A stretch of DNA of 64,000 nucleotides. Source: Thalassovita mangrovi. GTDB lineage: Bacteria; Pseudomonadota; Alphaproteobacteria; Rhodobacterales; Rhodobacteraceae. The stretch covers positions 806,001-870,000 of the forward strand of contig NZ_WWEN01000002.1 in assembly GCF_009857745.1 (NCBI RefSeq), written 5' to 3'. The notes below the pieces were generated by a model. It did no database searches. It had not been told where the DNA came from and saw only the letters and a list, made by a program, of their open reading frames with translations. Both the position numbers and the translations under genes were made by a program. Below, in pieces: positions 1 through 8,417 of this stretch. The stretch's first letter is position 1. The number at the start of each line of letters is the position of its first letter.

Positions 1-184
1 CATCGCCCCGATGTGATCGCGAAGGACAAAAAGCGATCAACCCCCTCGCACCCGAATGCACAAGGATTAATCGCCTCGCCCAGAAAAACACCCGTGTGAT
101 TGCAAATCGTGTTACCCTTCATTGCAACCCGGATGCTTTCCTTTTCTGCTTTGAAGATGAAACTTGAATGACGATTGCAGGCAG

Positions 185-1615
185 ATGAATACGCCAACCC
201 GTTTTTTCGACGAAATGTTCGGCTCCGCCGATGGTCCGCGCAGCCCCTATTCGCAATATTTCGACTGGTTCGAGGGCGAAGACCCAAAGGAACTGCGCAA
301 GAAATCCCAGGAAGCAGAGGCGTTTTTCCGCCGCATCGGGATCACCTTCAACGTCTACGGCCAGCAGGAAGCCGACGAACGGCTGATCCCGTTCGACATC
401 GTGCCCCGGATCATTTCGGCGCGCGAATGGCAGCAGCTGGAAAAGGGCATCGAACAACGGGTGCGGGCGATCAACGCCTTCCTGCACGACATCTATCACC
501 GGCAGGAAATCGTCCGGGCCGGGCGGTTGCCGAAGGAAATCATCGCCCGCAACGACGCCTTCCTGCCCAAGATGATTGGCGTCACCCCGCCCGGCGGCGT
601 CTATACCCATATCGTGGGCACCGACCTGGTGCGCACCGGGGAAAACGAATTCTACGTGCTGGAAGACAATGCGCGGACGCCCTCGGGCGTGTCCTACATG
701 CTGGAAAACCGCGAAACCATGCTGCAGATGTTCCCCGAGCTGTTCACCAAGCTGAAGGTGCGCCCGGTCAGCTCCTACCCGCAGAACCTGCGCCGGTCGC
801 TGGCCGATTGCGCCCCGCCCGCCTTCGACGGCGACAAGCCGGTGGTCGCGGTGCTGACCCCGGGCATTCACAATTCGGCCTATTTCGAACATGCCTTCCT
901 GGCAGATCAGATGGGGGCGGAGCTGGTCGAGGCGCATGACCTGCGCATCGTCGACGGCCGGGTGGCGATGCGCACCACCCGCGGCTACACCCCGATCGAC
1001 GTGATCTATCGCCGGATCGACGACGATTACCTGGACCCGTTGAATTTCAACCCCGACAGCCTGCTGGGCGTGCCGGGCATCCTGGACGTCTACAAGGCGG
1101 GCGGCATCACCATCGCCAACGCGCCGGGCACCGGCATCGCCGACGACAAGGCGCTGTATTCCTACATGCCCGACATCGTCGAATTCTATACCGGCGAAAA
1201 GGCGATCCTTCAGAACGTGCCGACCTGGCGCTGTTCCGACCCGGACAGCCTGAAATACGTGCTCGATAACCTGTCCGACCTGGTGGTGAAGGAAGTGCAC
1301 GGATCGGGCGGCTACGGCATGCTGGTCGGTCCCGCCGCCAGCAAGCGCGAACTGGCACGGTTCGAAAAGAAACTGCGCGCCCGGCCGAACGCCTATATCG
1401 CCCAGCCCACCTTGGCGCTGTCCACCGTGCCGATCATGACCAAGAAGGGGCTGGCCCCGCGCCATGTCGATCTGCGCCCCTTCGTTCTGGTGTCGCCGAA
1501 ACAGGTGCGGATCACCCCCGGCGGGCTGACCCGCGTGGCGCTGAAGGAAGGGTCGCTGGTGGTCAATTCCAGCCAGGGCGGCGGCACCAAGGACACTTGG
1601 GTATTGGGGGACTGA
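185..1615 (+). CDS. Circularly permuted ATP-grasp protein
   Basis: A 476-residue cytosolic protein of the permuted ATP-grasp (DUF404/DUF407) type, predicted to form amide or peptide bonds with ATP. Features that fit are the N-terminal stretch ending FFRRIGITFNVYG, the VLEDNARTPSGVSYMLENR block, and the late LVVKEVHGSGGYGMLVGP glycine-rich loop. A reading frame opens at a TTG at 164, but ATG 185 gives the usual MNTPTRFFDEMF-like start. It is the first gene of a tight four-gene operon; the next gene starts 4 bp after its stop. The physiological substrate of this family is not known, so the reaction is inferred from the fold and from the alpha-E and protease partners. Confidence 0.9.
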   Translation: MNTPTRFFDEMFGSADGPRSPYSQYFDWFEGEDPKELRKKSQEAEAFFRRIGITFNVYGQQEADERLIPFDIVPRIISAREWQQLEKGIEQRVRAINAFLHDIYHRQEIVRAGRLPKEIIARNDAFLPKMIGVTPPGGVYTHIVGTDLVRTGENEFYVLEDNARTPSGVSYMLENRETMLQMFPELFTKLKVRPVSSYPQNLRRSLADCAPPAFDGDKPVVAVLTPGIHNSAYFEHAFLADQMGAELVEAHDLRIVDGRVAMRTTRGYTPIDVIYRRIDDDYLDPLNFNPDSLLGVPGILDVYKAGGITIANAPGTGIADDKALYSYMPDIVEFYTGEKAILQNVPTWRCSDPDSLKYVLDNLSDLVVKEVHGSGGYGMLVGPAASKRELARFEKKLRARPNAYIAQPTLALSTVPIMTKKGLAPRHVDLRPFVLVSPKQVRITPGGLTRVALKEGSLVVNSSQGGGTKDTWVLGD

Positions 1616-1619
1616 ACGG

Positions 1620-2561
1620 ATGCTGGGAAAAACCGCTGGCGGGCTGTTCTGGATGTTCCGCTATCTCGAACGCTGCGAAAACACCGCCCGCCTGATCGAA
1701 GCGGGATGGCGCATCGCCCTGACCCGGACGAGCGATGGCGACAACGAATGGGAATCGATCATCAAGACGGCCGGGATTCGCGACATCTACGCCCAAAAAC
1801 ACGACGATTTCGACGCCGCCCATGTGGTCAACTTCCTGCTGCGCGACGGCGACAACCCGTCTTCGGTGCTGTCGTCGATTGGCGCTGCGCGCTCGAACGC
1901 GCGGCTGGTGCGCACCGCGCTGTCCTCCGAGGTTTGGGAATCCGTCAACGAATACTGGATGGCGATGAAATCGGCGCTGGCCCGCCCGGTCAGCGCCCGC
2001 AACCTGCCCAAGGTGCTGCAGGAAATCCGCTACCGCACCGCCATCGTGCGCGGCACCCTGTCGGGCACCATGCTGCGCAACGACATCTACAATTTCTGCC
2101 GCCTCGGCACCTTCCTGGAACGGGCCGACAACACCGCGCGCATTCTCGATGTGAAATATTACGTGCTGCTGCCCTCGGCGTCCTTCGTGGGATCGTCGAT
2201 GGACAATGCGCAATGGGAAAACATCCTGCGCTCGGTGTCCGCCGAACGCGCCTTCGGCTGGTTGCATGGCGGCGAAATCACCGCCTCCGGCGTGGTGGAC
2301 TTCCTGATCCTCGACCAGCGCCTGCCGCGGTCGCTGGCCTTCTGCAACGCCAAGATCCGCGGCAACCTGGAACATCTGGAAAACGATTACGGCATCCACC
2401 AGAAAAGCCAGGACCTCGCTAAGAAGATCTGCATGAAATTCGACGGCCGCAAGACCAGCGACATCTTCGAGGACGGGCTGCACGAATTCCTGGAAACGGC
2501 GATCCGCGACAACGCGATGCTGGCCAGCCAGATCGAACAAGATTTCCGCTTCTACGGGTGA
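1620..2561 (+). CDS. Alpha-E domain protein (DUF403)
   Basis: A 313-residue, mainly helical protein of the alpha-E (DUF403) family. The opening LGKTAGGLFWMFRYLERCEN and the internal FCRLGTFLERADNTARILD repeat the R-x-x-ERxxNTAR signature typical of the family, giving two related helical halves. There is no signal peptide. It always travels with permuted ATP-grasp proteins in bacteria and is thought to be the partner of that ligase; the biochemical role is unknown. It starts 4 bp after the ATP-grasp stop and its end lies 5 bp before the transglutaminase start, so the genes are probably translationally coupled. Confidence 0.9.
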   Translation: MLGKTAGGLFWMFRYLERCENTARLIEAGWRIALTRTSDGDNEWESIIKTAGIRDIYAQKHDDFDAAHVVNFLLRDGDNPSSVLSSIGAARSNARLVRTALSSEVWESVNEYWMAMKSALARPVSARNLPKVLQEIRYRTAIVRGTLSGTMLRNDIYNFCRLGTFLERADNTARILDVKYYVLLPSASFVGSSMDNAQWENILRSVSAERAFGWLHGGEITASGVVDFLILDQRLPRSLAFCNAKIRGNLEHLENDYGIHQKSQDLAKKICMKFDGRKTSDIFEDGLHEFLETAIRDNAMLASQIEQDFRFYG

Positions 2562-2566
2562 GAACC

Positions 2567-3382
2567 ATGCGCCTCAATATCAGCCATACCACCACCTACA
2601 GCTATGACAGCCCCAACGATTACGCGCTGCAGCAATTGCGGCTGATCCCGCGATCGGGCCACGGCCAGAAGGTGATCGACTGGCAGACCCGGATCACCGG
2701 CGCCGCGCGACAGCTGAGCTATGACGACGAATACGGCAACCATGTCGAGCTGGTGCTGGCCGATCCCGGCGCCACCCATGTCGAAATCGTCAGCGAAGGC
2801 GTGGTCGAAATCGAGGACCGCGCCGGGCTGTTGGGGATGCAGAAGAACCGCGCGCCGCTCTGGCTGTTCGAGGGGGCGACGCCGATCACCGCGCCGGGCA
2901 AGGCGCTGCGCAAGCTGGTGGGGGGGATGAAACCGGAAACGGATGAGACCGATCTGGACCGCGCCCACCGCCTGTCCGCGACCGTGTCGGACCTGATGGA
3001 ATTCACCCCGGGCCACACCGCCAGCCACACCACCGCCGAAGAAGCGCTGGAAGACGGCAAGGGCGTCTGCCAGGACTATTCCCACGTGATGATCGCGGCG
3101 GCGCGGATGATCGGCTGGCCGGCGCGCTACGTGTCGGGCTACCTGCTGATGGACGACACCGAGGATCAGGATGCCAGCCACGCCTGGTCCGAAATCTGGA
3201 TCGACGGGCTCGGCTGGATCGGGTTCGACGCGGCTAACAGGATCTGCCCCGACGACCGTTATGTAAGGGTGGCCGTGGGGCGCGATTACAAAACCGCCGC
3301 GCCGATCCACGGGCTGCGTCACGGATCGGGGCAAGAAGACCTGCATGTCGCGTTGAAAGTTCAGTCGCAAGCTGATCAATAG
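2567..3382 (+). CDS. Transglutaminase-like cysteine protease
   Basis: A 271-residue protein of the bacterial transglutaminase-like family. It has the N-terminal beta domain beginning MRLNISHTTTYSYDSP and then the catalytic core. The triad is visible as Cys168 in GVCQDYSH, His205 in ASHAWSE and Asp221 in GFDAAN. A GTG at 2558 overlaps the preceding stop, but ATG 2567 is preceded by GGTGAG and matches the usual family start. It lies in the ATP-grasp/alpha-E/Anbu operon. By family it is more likely a peptidase or amidase than a cross-linking enzyme, perhaps acting on the product of the ATP-grasp ligase. Confidence 0.9.
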   Translation: MRLNISHTTTYSYDSPNDYALQQLRLIPRSGHGQKVIDWQTRITGAARQLSYDDEYGNHVELVLADPGATHVEIVSEGVVEIEDRAGLLGMQKNRAPLWLFEGATPITAPGKALRKLVGGMKPETDETDLDRAHRLSATVSDLMEFTPGHTASHTTAEEALEDGKGVCQDYSHVMIAAARMIGWPARYVSGYLLMDDTEDQDASHAWSEIWIDGLGWIGFDAANRICPDDRYVRVAVGRDYKTAAPIHGLRHGSGQEDLHVALKVQSQADQ

Positions 3383-3421
3383 GGACGTCCCCCTGCGGAA
3401 AGAAGGAATCGCGCGCCCGTC

Positions 3422-4204
3422 ATGACCTACTGTGTTGGCCTCACCCTCGATCGCGGCATGGTTTTCATGTCCGACACCCGCACCAATGCGGGCGTCGACA
3501 ATATCTCGACCTTCCGCAAGATGCGGATTTGGGAACAGCCCGGCGAACGGTCGATCACCCTGATGAGCGCCGGTAACCTGGCCACCACCCAGGCCGTGGT
3601 CAGCCTGCTGGAGGAACGCGCCAAGCAGGTGGCCGACCGCGATCCCGGCATCATGGCCTGCGAAAGCATGTTCGAGGTCGCCACCATGGTCGGCGACACC
3701 CTGCGCGAAGTGATCCGCGACAACACCGAACACGGCCAGCGCGCCGAATCCACCTTCCACGCCACGCTGCTGCTGGGCGGGCAGCTGGGCGACGGGCAGA
3801 TGCGGCTGTTCCTGATCTACCCCGAGGGCAATTTCATCGAAGCCAGCCCCGACACGCCGTTTTTCCAGATCGGCGAAACCAAGTACGGCCGCCCGATCCT
3901 GCTGCGCGCCTATGATCCCGAAATGAGCTTCGAAGACGCGATCAAGCTGCTGCTGGTGTCCTTCGATTCCACCATCAAGGCCAACCTGTCGGTGGCCCCG
4001 CCGCTGGACGTGCATGTCTATGAAAAGGACAGCCTGAAAACCGGCAAGGTGTTCCGGATCGACGCCGACAACGATTATTTCCACGACATTTCGGACGGCT
4101 GGGGCGTGGCGCTGCGCGAAGCCTTCGCCAGCCTGCCGCAATTCGATTTCGACAAATCCCTGTCCAAGCGCGAGGCGAGTTTCCGGCACAAGGACGAGGG
4201 CTGA
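3422..4204 (+). CDS. Anbu-type proteasome homologue
   Basis: A 260-residue Ntn-hydrolase of the proteasome beta-subunit family, of the Anbu (ancestral beta subunit) type. The protein starts MTYCVGLTLD: removal of Met exposes the nucleophilic threonine. Counting from that Thr, Asp17 (in SDTRTNAG) and Lys32 (in FRKM) occupy the expected catalytic positions. It is longer than HslV and lacks a nearby HslU ATPase. It is the last gene of the operon, 39 bp after the transglutaminase gene. Anbu proteins form open helical rings in vitro; their substrate is unknown, and the context suggests proteolysis linked to the ATP-grasp/alpha-E ligase. Confidence 0.9.
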   Translation: MTYCVGLTLDRGMVFMSDTRTNAGVDNISTFRKMRIWEQPGERSITLMSAGNLATTQAVVSLLEERAKQVADRDPGIMACESMFEVATMVGDTLREVIRDNTEHGQRAESTFHATLLLGGQLGDGQMRLFLIYPEGNFIEASPDTPFFQIGETKYGRPILLRAYDPEMSFEDAIKLLLVSFDSTIKANLSVAPPLDVHVYEKDSLKTGKVFRIDADNDYFHDISDGWGVALREAFASLPQFDFDKSLSKREASFRHKDEG

Positions 4205-4231
4205 GCCGCTACCATGCCGATAAAAGGAAAC

Positions 4232-4253
4232 CGCCCGGCTTAAGAACCGGGCG
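4232..4253 (+). terminator. Hairpin after the Anbu operon
   Basis: A 7-bp perfect stem (CGCCCGG/CCGGGCG) with an 8-nt loop lies 28 bp after the Anbu stop codon. There is no clean T-run after it, so it may be a weak intrinsic terminator or a 3'-end stabiliser. Confidence 0.45.
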
Positions 4254-4316
4254 ATGCGATAGTTTGCTATTGTTGTGACCGCGCCCTGATTTGATGACAC
4301 CGCGGTTCGCGGGGGG

Positions 4317-4535
4317 CTAGCCGCGCCGGCAGAACAGCAGCTTGGCCTCTTCGCGGGTTATCCCGATGTCCTCCAGCCGTTCATCGGGCAGGTTTTTCAG
4401 CATTTGTTTCTCGCGATAGCGGCAGTCGGCATCGGCGATCCAATTCAGAACCCGCAGAAAGAGAGGCAGACGCGAACGGCTCTTGCCTTTGGTGGCGGGA
4501 AGGGTGGCGCGGGCGGCATGGGTTGCGATCTGCAT
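4317..4535 (-). CDS. DUF1127 small protein
   Basis: A 72-residue basic protein. The C-terminal half carries the DUF1127 signature: a run of RYREKQMLKNLPDERLEDIG followed by ITREEA. DUF1127 proteins of alphaproteobacteria are short, Arg-rich and in a few studied cases affect RNA turnover, phosphate or stress responses; no role can be given here. The frame extends to 4661, but ATG 4535 has a GAGAGGAAC ribosome-binding site and starts MQIATHAARATL. It is divergent from the winged-helix/TPR regulator, which starts 163 bp away, so the two may share a control region. Confidence 0.8.
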   Translation of the reverse strand: MQIATHAARATLPATKGKSRSRLPLFLRVLNWIADADCRYREKQMLKNLPDERLEDIGITREEAKLLFCRRG

Positions 4536-4697
4536 GGTTGTGTTCCTCTCATGGGCTGAAACGTCTGATGAGCCCAGGATCGCATCTGCCTGTAATTTGA
4601 GCGCAATTAGGCGCGTGATACCCCGTGCAAGAAGCGCAAAATTTCCGTAAAATAGGGTCATTCAACGCAAAAAACTTCAGTGTGCATTTTGTCGGAC

Positions 4698-6317
4698 ATG
4701 TCCAAGCTCACCCTGCGCCTATTCGGCGCGTTCCGGGCCCATGACGGCTCAGGGAAGGGTGTGGACGGGCTGTCGCGCCGCGGTCAGGGGCTGCTGGCCT
4801 ATCTGGCAACCCAGCCGGACATGCGCGCCGAACGCACGCTTGTCGCCGATCTTCTCTGGTCGGACCGCTCGGAAGAGCAGGCCCGCGCCTCACTGCGGCA
4901 GGAGCTTTCGCTTCTGCGCCGGACCCTGCCGGACGGCGTGCTGGAGGCAAATCGCCAGCATGTCTGGCTGGCCCCCGAACGCGTTTGCGTCGAAACCGGG
5001 GAGGGTGATTTTCTTCAGGGGTTCGATCTGCATTCGGAAGGATTCGAGGATTGGCTGCGCCAGATGCGGCAGACCGAGAAACCCGGAACGGCAAAGCGAT
5101 CCCCTGCCCCGGCGGCGCGCGCCTCCCGTCCCAGCCTCGCCGTTCTGCCCTTCGACGAATTCGGCGTCGGCGAAAACGACATGTTCGCCGACGGCGTCGT
5201 CGAGGAGATCACCAGCGCCCTGAGCAGGGTTCATGATTTCCATGTCATCGCCCGGCAATCGGCCTTCGCGCTTCAGGGCCAGCGCCTCGACATACCGGAA
5301 ATCGCCCGGCATCTCGGCACCGAATACCTGGTCGAAGGCAGCATCCGCCGCGCAGGCGAGCGGGTCAGGATTTCGGTTCAGCTTGTTCAGGGCAGCAACG
5401 GCCGCGCGCTCTGGTCCGAAAGGTTCGATGACCGGCTGGACGACCTGTTCGAACTCCAGGACCGGATTGCAAGCCAAGTCGCGGGGCAGATTTCCCCCAA
5501 TGTGCGCGCGGCCGAGATCGACCGCGCCCGGCAACGGATGCCGCAGGACCGGACCGGATATGAACTCATCATGAGCGCGATGCCCCATTTCTGGACCCAT
5601 CGGGCCGAGGAAAACGCCATTGCCGTTTCATTCCTCGATCAGGCGATCAGCTATGATCCGGCCCATCCGCTGCCCAAGGCGCTGAAGGCCTGGGCTCTCG
5701 CGCAGCAATGCACCTATCTGTGGACCGAAACCCCCAAGGAGGTCCGTCAGCAGGCCTATGAGTTGGCGAACCAGGCTGCGGACGAAGCCCGGGATCATGT
5801 GCTGACGCTCGTTGCCATCGGCGCCACGATTTCGATGGTCTCCGATGAAATCGGACGGGCCAGCAGTTTTCTCGATCACGCGCTGGCCCTCGATCCCAAC
5901 AACGCCTGGGGCTGGATGCGGAAAGGGTATCTCGGCATCTACAGCGACCGCCCCGACGAGGCCCGCCGCGCCTTCGATACCGCGATACGGTTGAGCCCGC
6001 TTGATCCCTACATGCACAACATGGTCATCGGCCTGGGCATGACCGAGTTTCGGGACGGAAACTTCGAAAAGGCGAAAGAGATCATCAAGCGCGGCATGGA
6101 ACTGGGCCCGGGCGTGCAATGGGCCTACCGCCCGCTGATCGCGATCAACATGGCGCTCGGGCTGGAAGATGAGGCCATGGCGGCCGCCAGGGCCTTCAAG
6201 GACGCGCATCCCGGTGTCACGATCCAGCGTATCATCGATTCCCTGCCACCGACGTTTTCCCTGACCTTTTCGATTTACATCGACGGGCTGCGCAAGGCAG
6301 GCGTCCCCGAAACCTGA
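4698..6317 (+). CDS. Winged-helix regulator with TolB-like and TPR regions
   Basis: A 539-residue protein. The N-terminal ~100 residues resemble the OmpR/SARP-type winged helix (LTLRLFGAFRAHDGSG, then LLAYLATQPDMRAERTLVADLLW), as in BTAD-type transcription factors. Next comes a TolB-like N-terminal segment (LAVLPFDEFGVGENDMFADG, roughly 145-270) common in adenylate-cyclase-like regulators, then helical TPR-type repeats to the end (DPNNAWGWMRKGYLGIYS). No transmembrane segment or cyclase domain is seen. Start chosen at ATG 4698 over GTG 4680. It is probably a soluble transcription factor; the divergent DUF1127 gene is a possible target. Confidence 0.8.
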   Translation: MSKLTLRLFGAFRAHDGSGKGVDGLSRRGQGLLAYLATQPDMRAERTLVADLLWSDRSEEQARASLRQELSLLRRTLPDGVLEANRQHVWLAPERVCVETGEGDFLQGFDLHSEGFEDWLRQMRQTEKPGTAKRSPAPAARASRPSLAVLPFDEFGVGENDMFADGVVEEITSALSRVHDFHVIARQSAFALQGQRLDIPEIARHLGTEYLVEGSIRRAGERVRISVQLVQGSNGRALWSERFDDRLDDLFELQDRIASQVAGQISPNVRAAEIDRARQRMPQDRTGYELIMSAMPHFWTHRAEENAIAVSFLDQAISYDPAHPLPKALKAWALAQQCTYLWTETPKEVRQQAYELANQAADEARDHVLTLVAIGATISMVSDEIGRASSFLDHALALDPNNAWGWMRKGYLGIYSDRPDEARRAFDTAIRLSPLDPYMHNMVIGLGMTEFRDGNFEKAKEIIKRGMELGPGVQWAYRPLIAINMALGLEDEAMAAARAFKDAHPGVTIQRIIDSLPPTFSLTFSIYIDGLRKAGVPET

Positions 6318-6440
6318 TCAGGTCAATCCAGCGATTGACAGGCCTGCGTTCACTTGGAAGACAACGCATTTGTAGGTGTACCGGGAAGTGTTCCTGCGAT
6401 TTCTTCGACTGAAAAAACCAAATAACTCTTCTGAATCAAA

Positions 6441-6527
6441 TGGTACGGGCGGCCGGACTCGAACCGGCACGGCCTATACGGCCTAGAGATTTTAAGTCTC
6501 CTGTGTCTACCATTCCACCACGCCCGC
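6441..6527 (-). tRNA. tRNA-Leu (anticodon UAA)
   Basis: An 87-nt class II tRNA on the minus strand with a long variable arm. The acceptor stem is GCGGGCG/CGCCCGT, the anticodon loop reads CTTAAAA (anticodon TAA), the T-loop is GGTTCGAGTCC, and CCA is encoded at 6441-6443. The closing G1-U72 wobble pair is the only irregularity. Confidence 0.95.
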
Positions 6528-6585
6528 GCCGGTCCGGTGGCGGGACAATAGCGCAAGCTGTGGGGGTGTAAAGCGGGTCAGGGGT

Positions 6586-7128
6586 TCAAAGGTCCTCGCC
6601 CGGCGGGTCCTGCAGCAGGTGACGTTCGGGCAGCCATGGGTTGAGCGCCAGCGCCTCGCGTAAAACCGCCTGCCCCTCCTCCATCCGGCCCAGCCCCATC
6701 AGCGTCATCGCCTTGCCCGCCAGCGCCGCCACATGGGCGGGCGACAGCGCCAGCGCGCGGTCCAGATCGTCCAGCGCGCGGGCATAATCCTGCTGGATGA
6801 AGCGGACGAAGGCGCGCTGGTTGTAGCCTTCGGCATAGTCGGGGCAATAGGCGATCAGCCGGTCGAAATCCTCCACCGCGCCGATCAGGTCGAAGGCGCG
6901 GCGGCGGCGCATGCCTTGATCCAGCACCTCCTGCGCCGCTTCGTCCGGGGCATCGGCCCAGAGCGCCCACATCTCGTTGGTGATCAGCCGCGCCTGGTAT
7001 TCGTTGGGCGCCTGCTGCGCGCGGCGCAGCAGATCGGCCAGCGCCTCGGAATGATCCGGCGCGACGGGACAGGCCCGCGCCATCGGCGCGGCGCACAGGA
7101 CTGCAAGGACAAGCAACCAGCGTTTCAT
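6586..7128 (-). CDS. Exported TPR protein
   Basis: A 180-residue protein with a cleavable signal peptide (MKRWLLVLAVLCAAPMARA, probable cleavage after Ala) followed by TPR motifs: GAVEDFDRLIAYCPDYAEGY, ARALDDLDRALALSPAHVAA and EEGQAVLREALALNPWLPE. It is predicted periplasmic, serving as a protein-interaction scaffold with unknown partner. It stands alone between the tRNA-Leu gene and the divergent rhomboid gene. Confidence 0.85.
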   Translation of the reverse strand: MKRWLLVLAVLCAAPMARACPVAPDHSEALADLLRRAQQAPNEYQARLITNEMWALWADAPDEAAQEVLDQGMRRRRAFDLIGAVEDFDRLIAYCPDYAEGYNQRAFVRFIQQDYARALDDLDRALALSPAHVAALAGKAMTLMGLGRMEEGQAVLREALALNPWLPERHLLQDPPGEDL

Positions 7129-7229
7129 CCTGAAAATACTGGCACGAAACCGCCCCGGGTCAAGTCATGCCGCCCTGCGCGGCCCGATGCATGGTTGACG
7201 CCGCCCCGAAAAGCCGAAATCGTCGCCCC

Positions 7230-8027
7230 ATGTTTCCGATCCGCGACCACAACCCGTCCCTGAGCACGCCCTATGTCACCTATGCGCTGATGCTGGTGAA
7301 CGTGCTGGTGTTTCTCAGCTATGTCAGCCTGTTCGGCGACCAGCGCGCCCTGGGGGCGTTTTTCGACCAATGGGCCCTGATCCCGGCCCGGGTGTCGCAG
7401 GGCGAGGGCATGATCACGCTGTTCACCACCATGTTCATGCATGGCGGTTTCATGCACCTGGCGGGCAATATGCTGTTCCTGTGGATTTTCGGCGACAACC
7501 TCGAGGACGAGATGGGCCATGTCGGATACCTGCTGTTCTACCTCGCCTCGGGGCTGGCGGCGGCGCTTGTCCACGTGATGGCCGCGCCGCATTCGCCGGT
7601 GCCCACGGTCGGCGCGTCGGGCGCGATCGCCGGGGTGATGGGGGGATATCTGCTGCTTTATCCCAAGGCGCGGATCGACATCCTGTTCATCTTCATCATC
7701 TTCTTCCGCATCTTTTCGGTGCCGGCCTGGGTCATGCTGGGCATCTGGTTCGTGATCCAGCTGATCGCGGGCACCGAAGCCGACGCGACGATGGGCGGCG
7801 TGGCCTACTGGGCCCATGCGGGCGGTTTCATCGCGGGCTTCATCCTGACCCTGCCGGTCTGGCTGCGCAAGGGCGGGACCGGGTACTGGAACCAGTATCA
7901 CGGCCGGCCACCGCATCCGGAAGCCGAATATGAACTGACCCCGACGCGCATTCCCCGGGTCAGGCGGCGCGGCGCCCCGCCCCGCGTGACCCGCGTCCCC
8001 CGTGTGAAAAGGAAGAAAGATGACTGA
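7230..8027 (+). CDS. Rhomboid family intramembrane serine protease
   Basis: A 265-residue inner-membrane protein with about six hydrophobic segments. The catalytic dyad of rhomboids is visible: Ser in VGASGAIAGVMGGY (GxSG motif, TM4) and His in WAHAGGFIAGF (TM6). Conserved FMHGGFMHLAGNMLFLWIFG precedes them. The C-terminal tail is basic and cytosolic. Start set at ATG 7230 (MFPIRDHNPSLSTPYVTYAL); the longer frame from 7167 lacks family similarity. The stop overlaps the next gene by 8 bp, implying coupled translation with the GFA-family protein. Confidence 0.92.
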   Translation: MFPIRDHNPSLSTPYVTYALMLVNVLVFLSYVSLFGDQRALGAFFDQWALIPARVSQGEGMITLFTTMFMHGGFMHLAGNMLFLWIFGDNLEDEMGHVGYLLFYLASGLAAALVHVMAAPHSPVPTVGASGAIAGVMGGYLLLYPKARIDILFIFIIFFRIFSVPAWVMLGIWFVIQLIAGTEADATMGGVAYWAHAGGFIAGFILTLPVWLRKGGTGYWNQYHGRPPHPEAEYELTPTRIPRVRRRGAPPRVTRVPRVKRKKDD

Positions 8028-8388
8028 TCCGGTGAAAGCGACCTGCCATTGCGGCGCGGTGGAACTGTCGGTGCGGCTGACCGAGGGACTCGACAGCGCC
8101 CGGCGCTGCGATTGTTCCTTCTGCGCCCGGCGCGGGGCGATCGCGGTTTCGGCGCCGCTCGACGGGGTCGAGGTGGTGAAGGGGGCGGAGAACCTGACGC
8201 TCTACACCTGGGGCACCGGTGCCGCGAAGCATTATTTCTGCAAGACCTGCGGCATCTACACCCATCACCAGCGCCGCTCGGACCCGACGCAATACGGGAT
8301 CAACGTGGCCTGTATCGAAGGGGTCAATCCGCGCGATCTGGGTGAAGTGCCCTGGACCGACGGGATCAATCACCCGTCGGACCGCTAG
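8020..8388 (+). CDS. GFA family zinc protein
   Basis: A 122-residue protein of the glutathione-dependent formaldehyde-activating (GFA/CENP-V) fold. Zinc ligands are visible as CHCGAVELSV, CDCSFCARRGA and the FCKTCGIYTHHQ cluster. Members bind structural and often catalytic zinc with glutathione adducts; most, including this one, have no proven substrate. The start codon lies inside the end of the rhomboid gene, giving an 8-bp overlap. Confidence 0.9.
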   Translation: MTDPVKATCHCGAVELSVRLTEGLDSARRCDCSFCARRGAIAVSAPLDGVEVVKGAENLTLYTWGTGAAKHYFCKTCGIYTHHQRRSDPTQYGINVACIEGVNPRDLGEVPWTDGINHPSDR

Positions 8389-8417
8389 AGCCGGGCCGCA
8401 ACGCCGCCCGGGGAAAC

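Noticed and set aside
2552-4300. 582-codon open frame on the minus strand
   Set aside because: Antisense shadow of the transglutaminase and Anbu genes.
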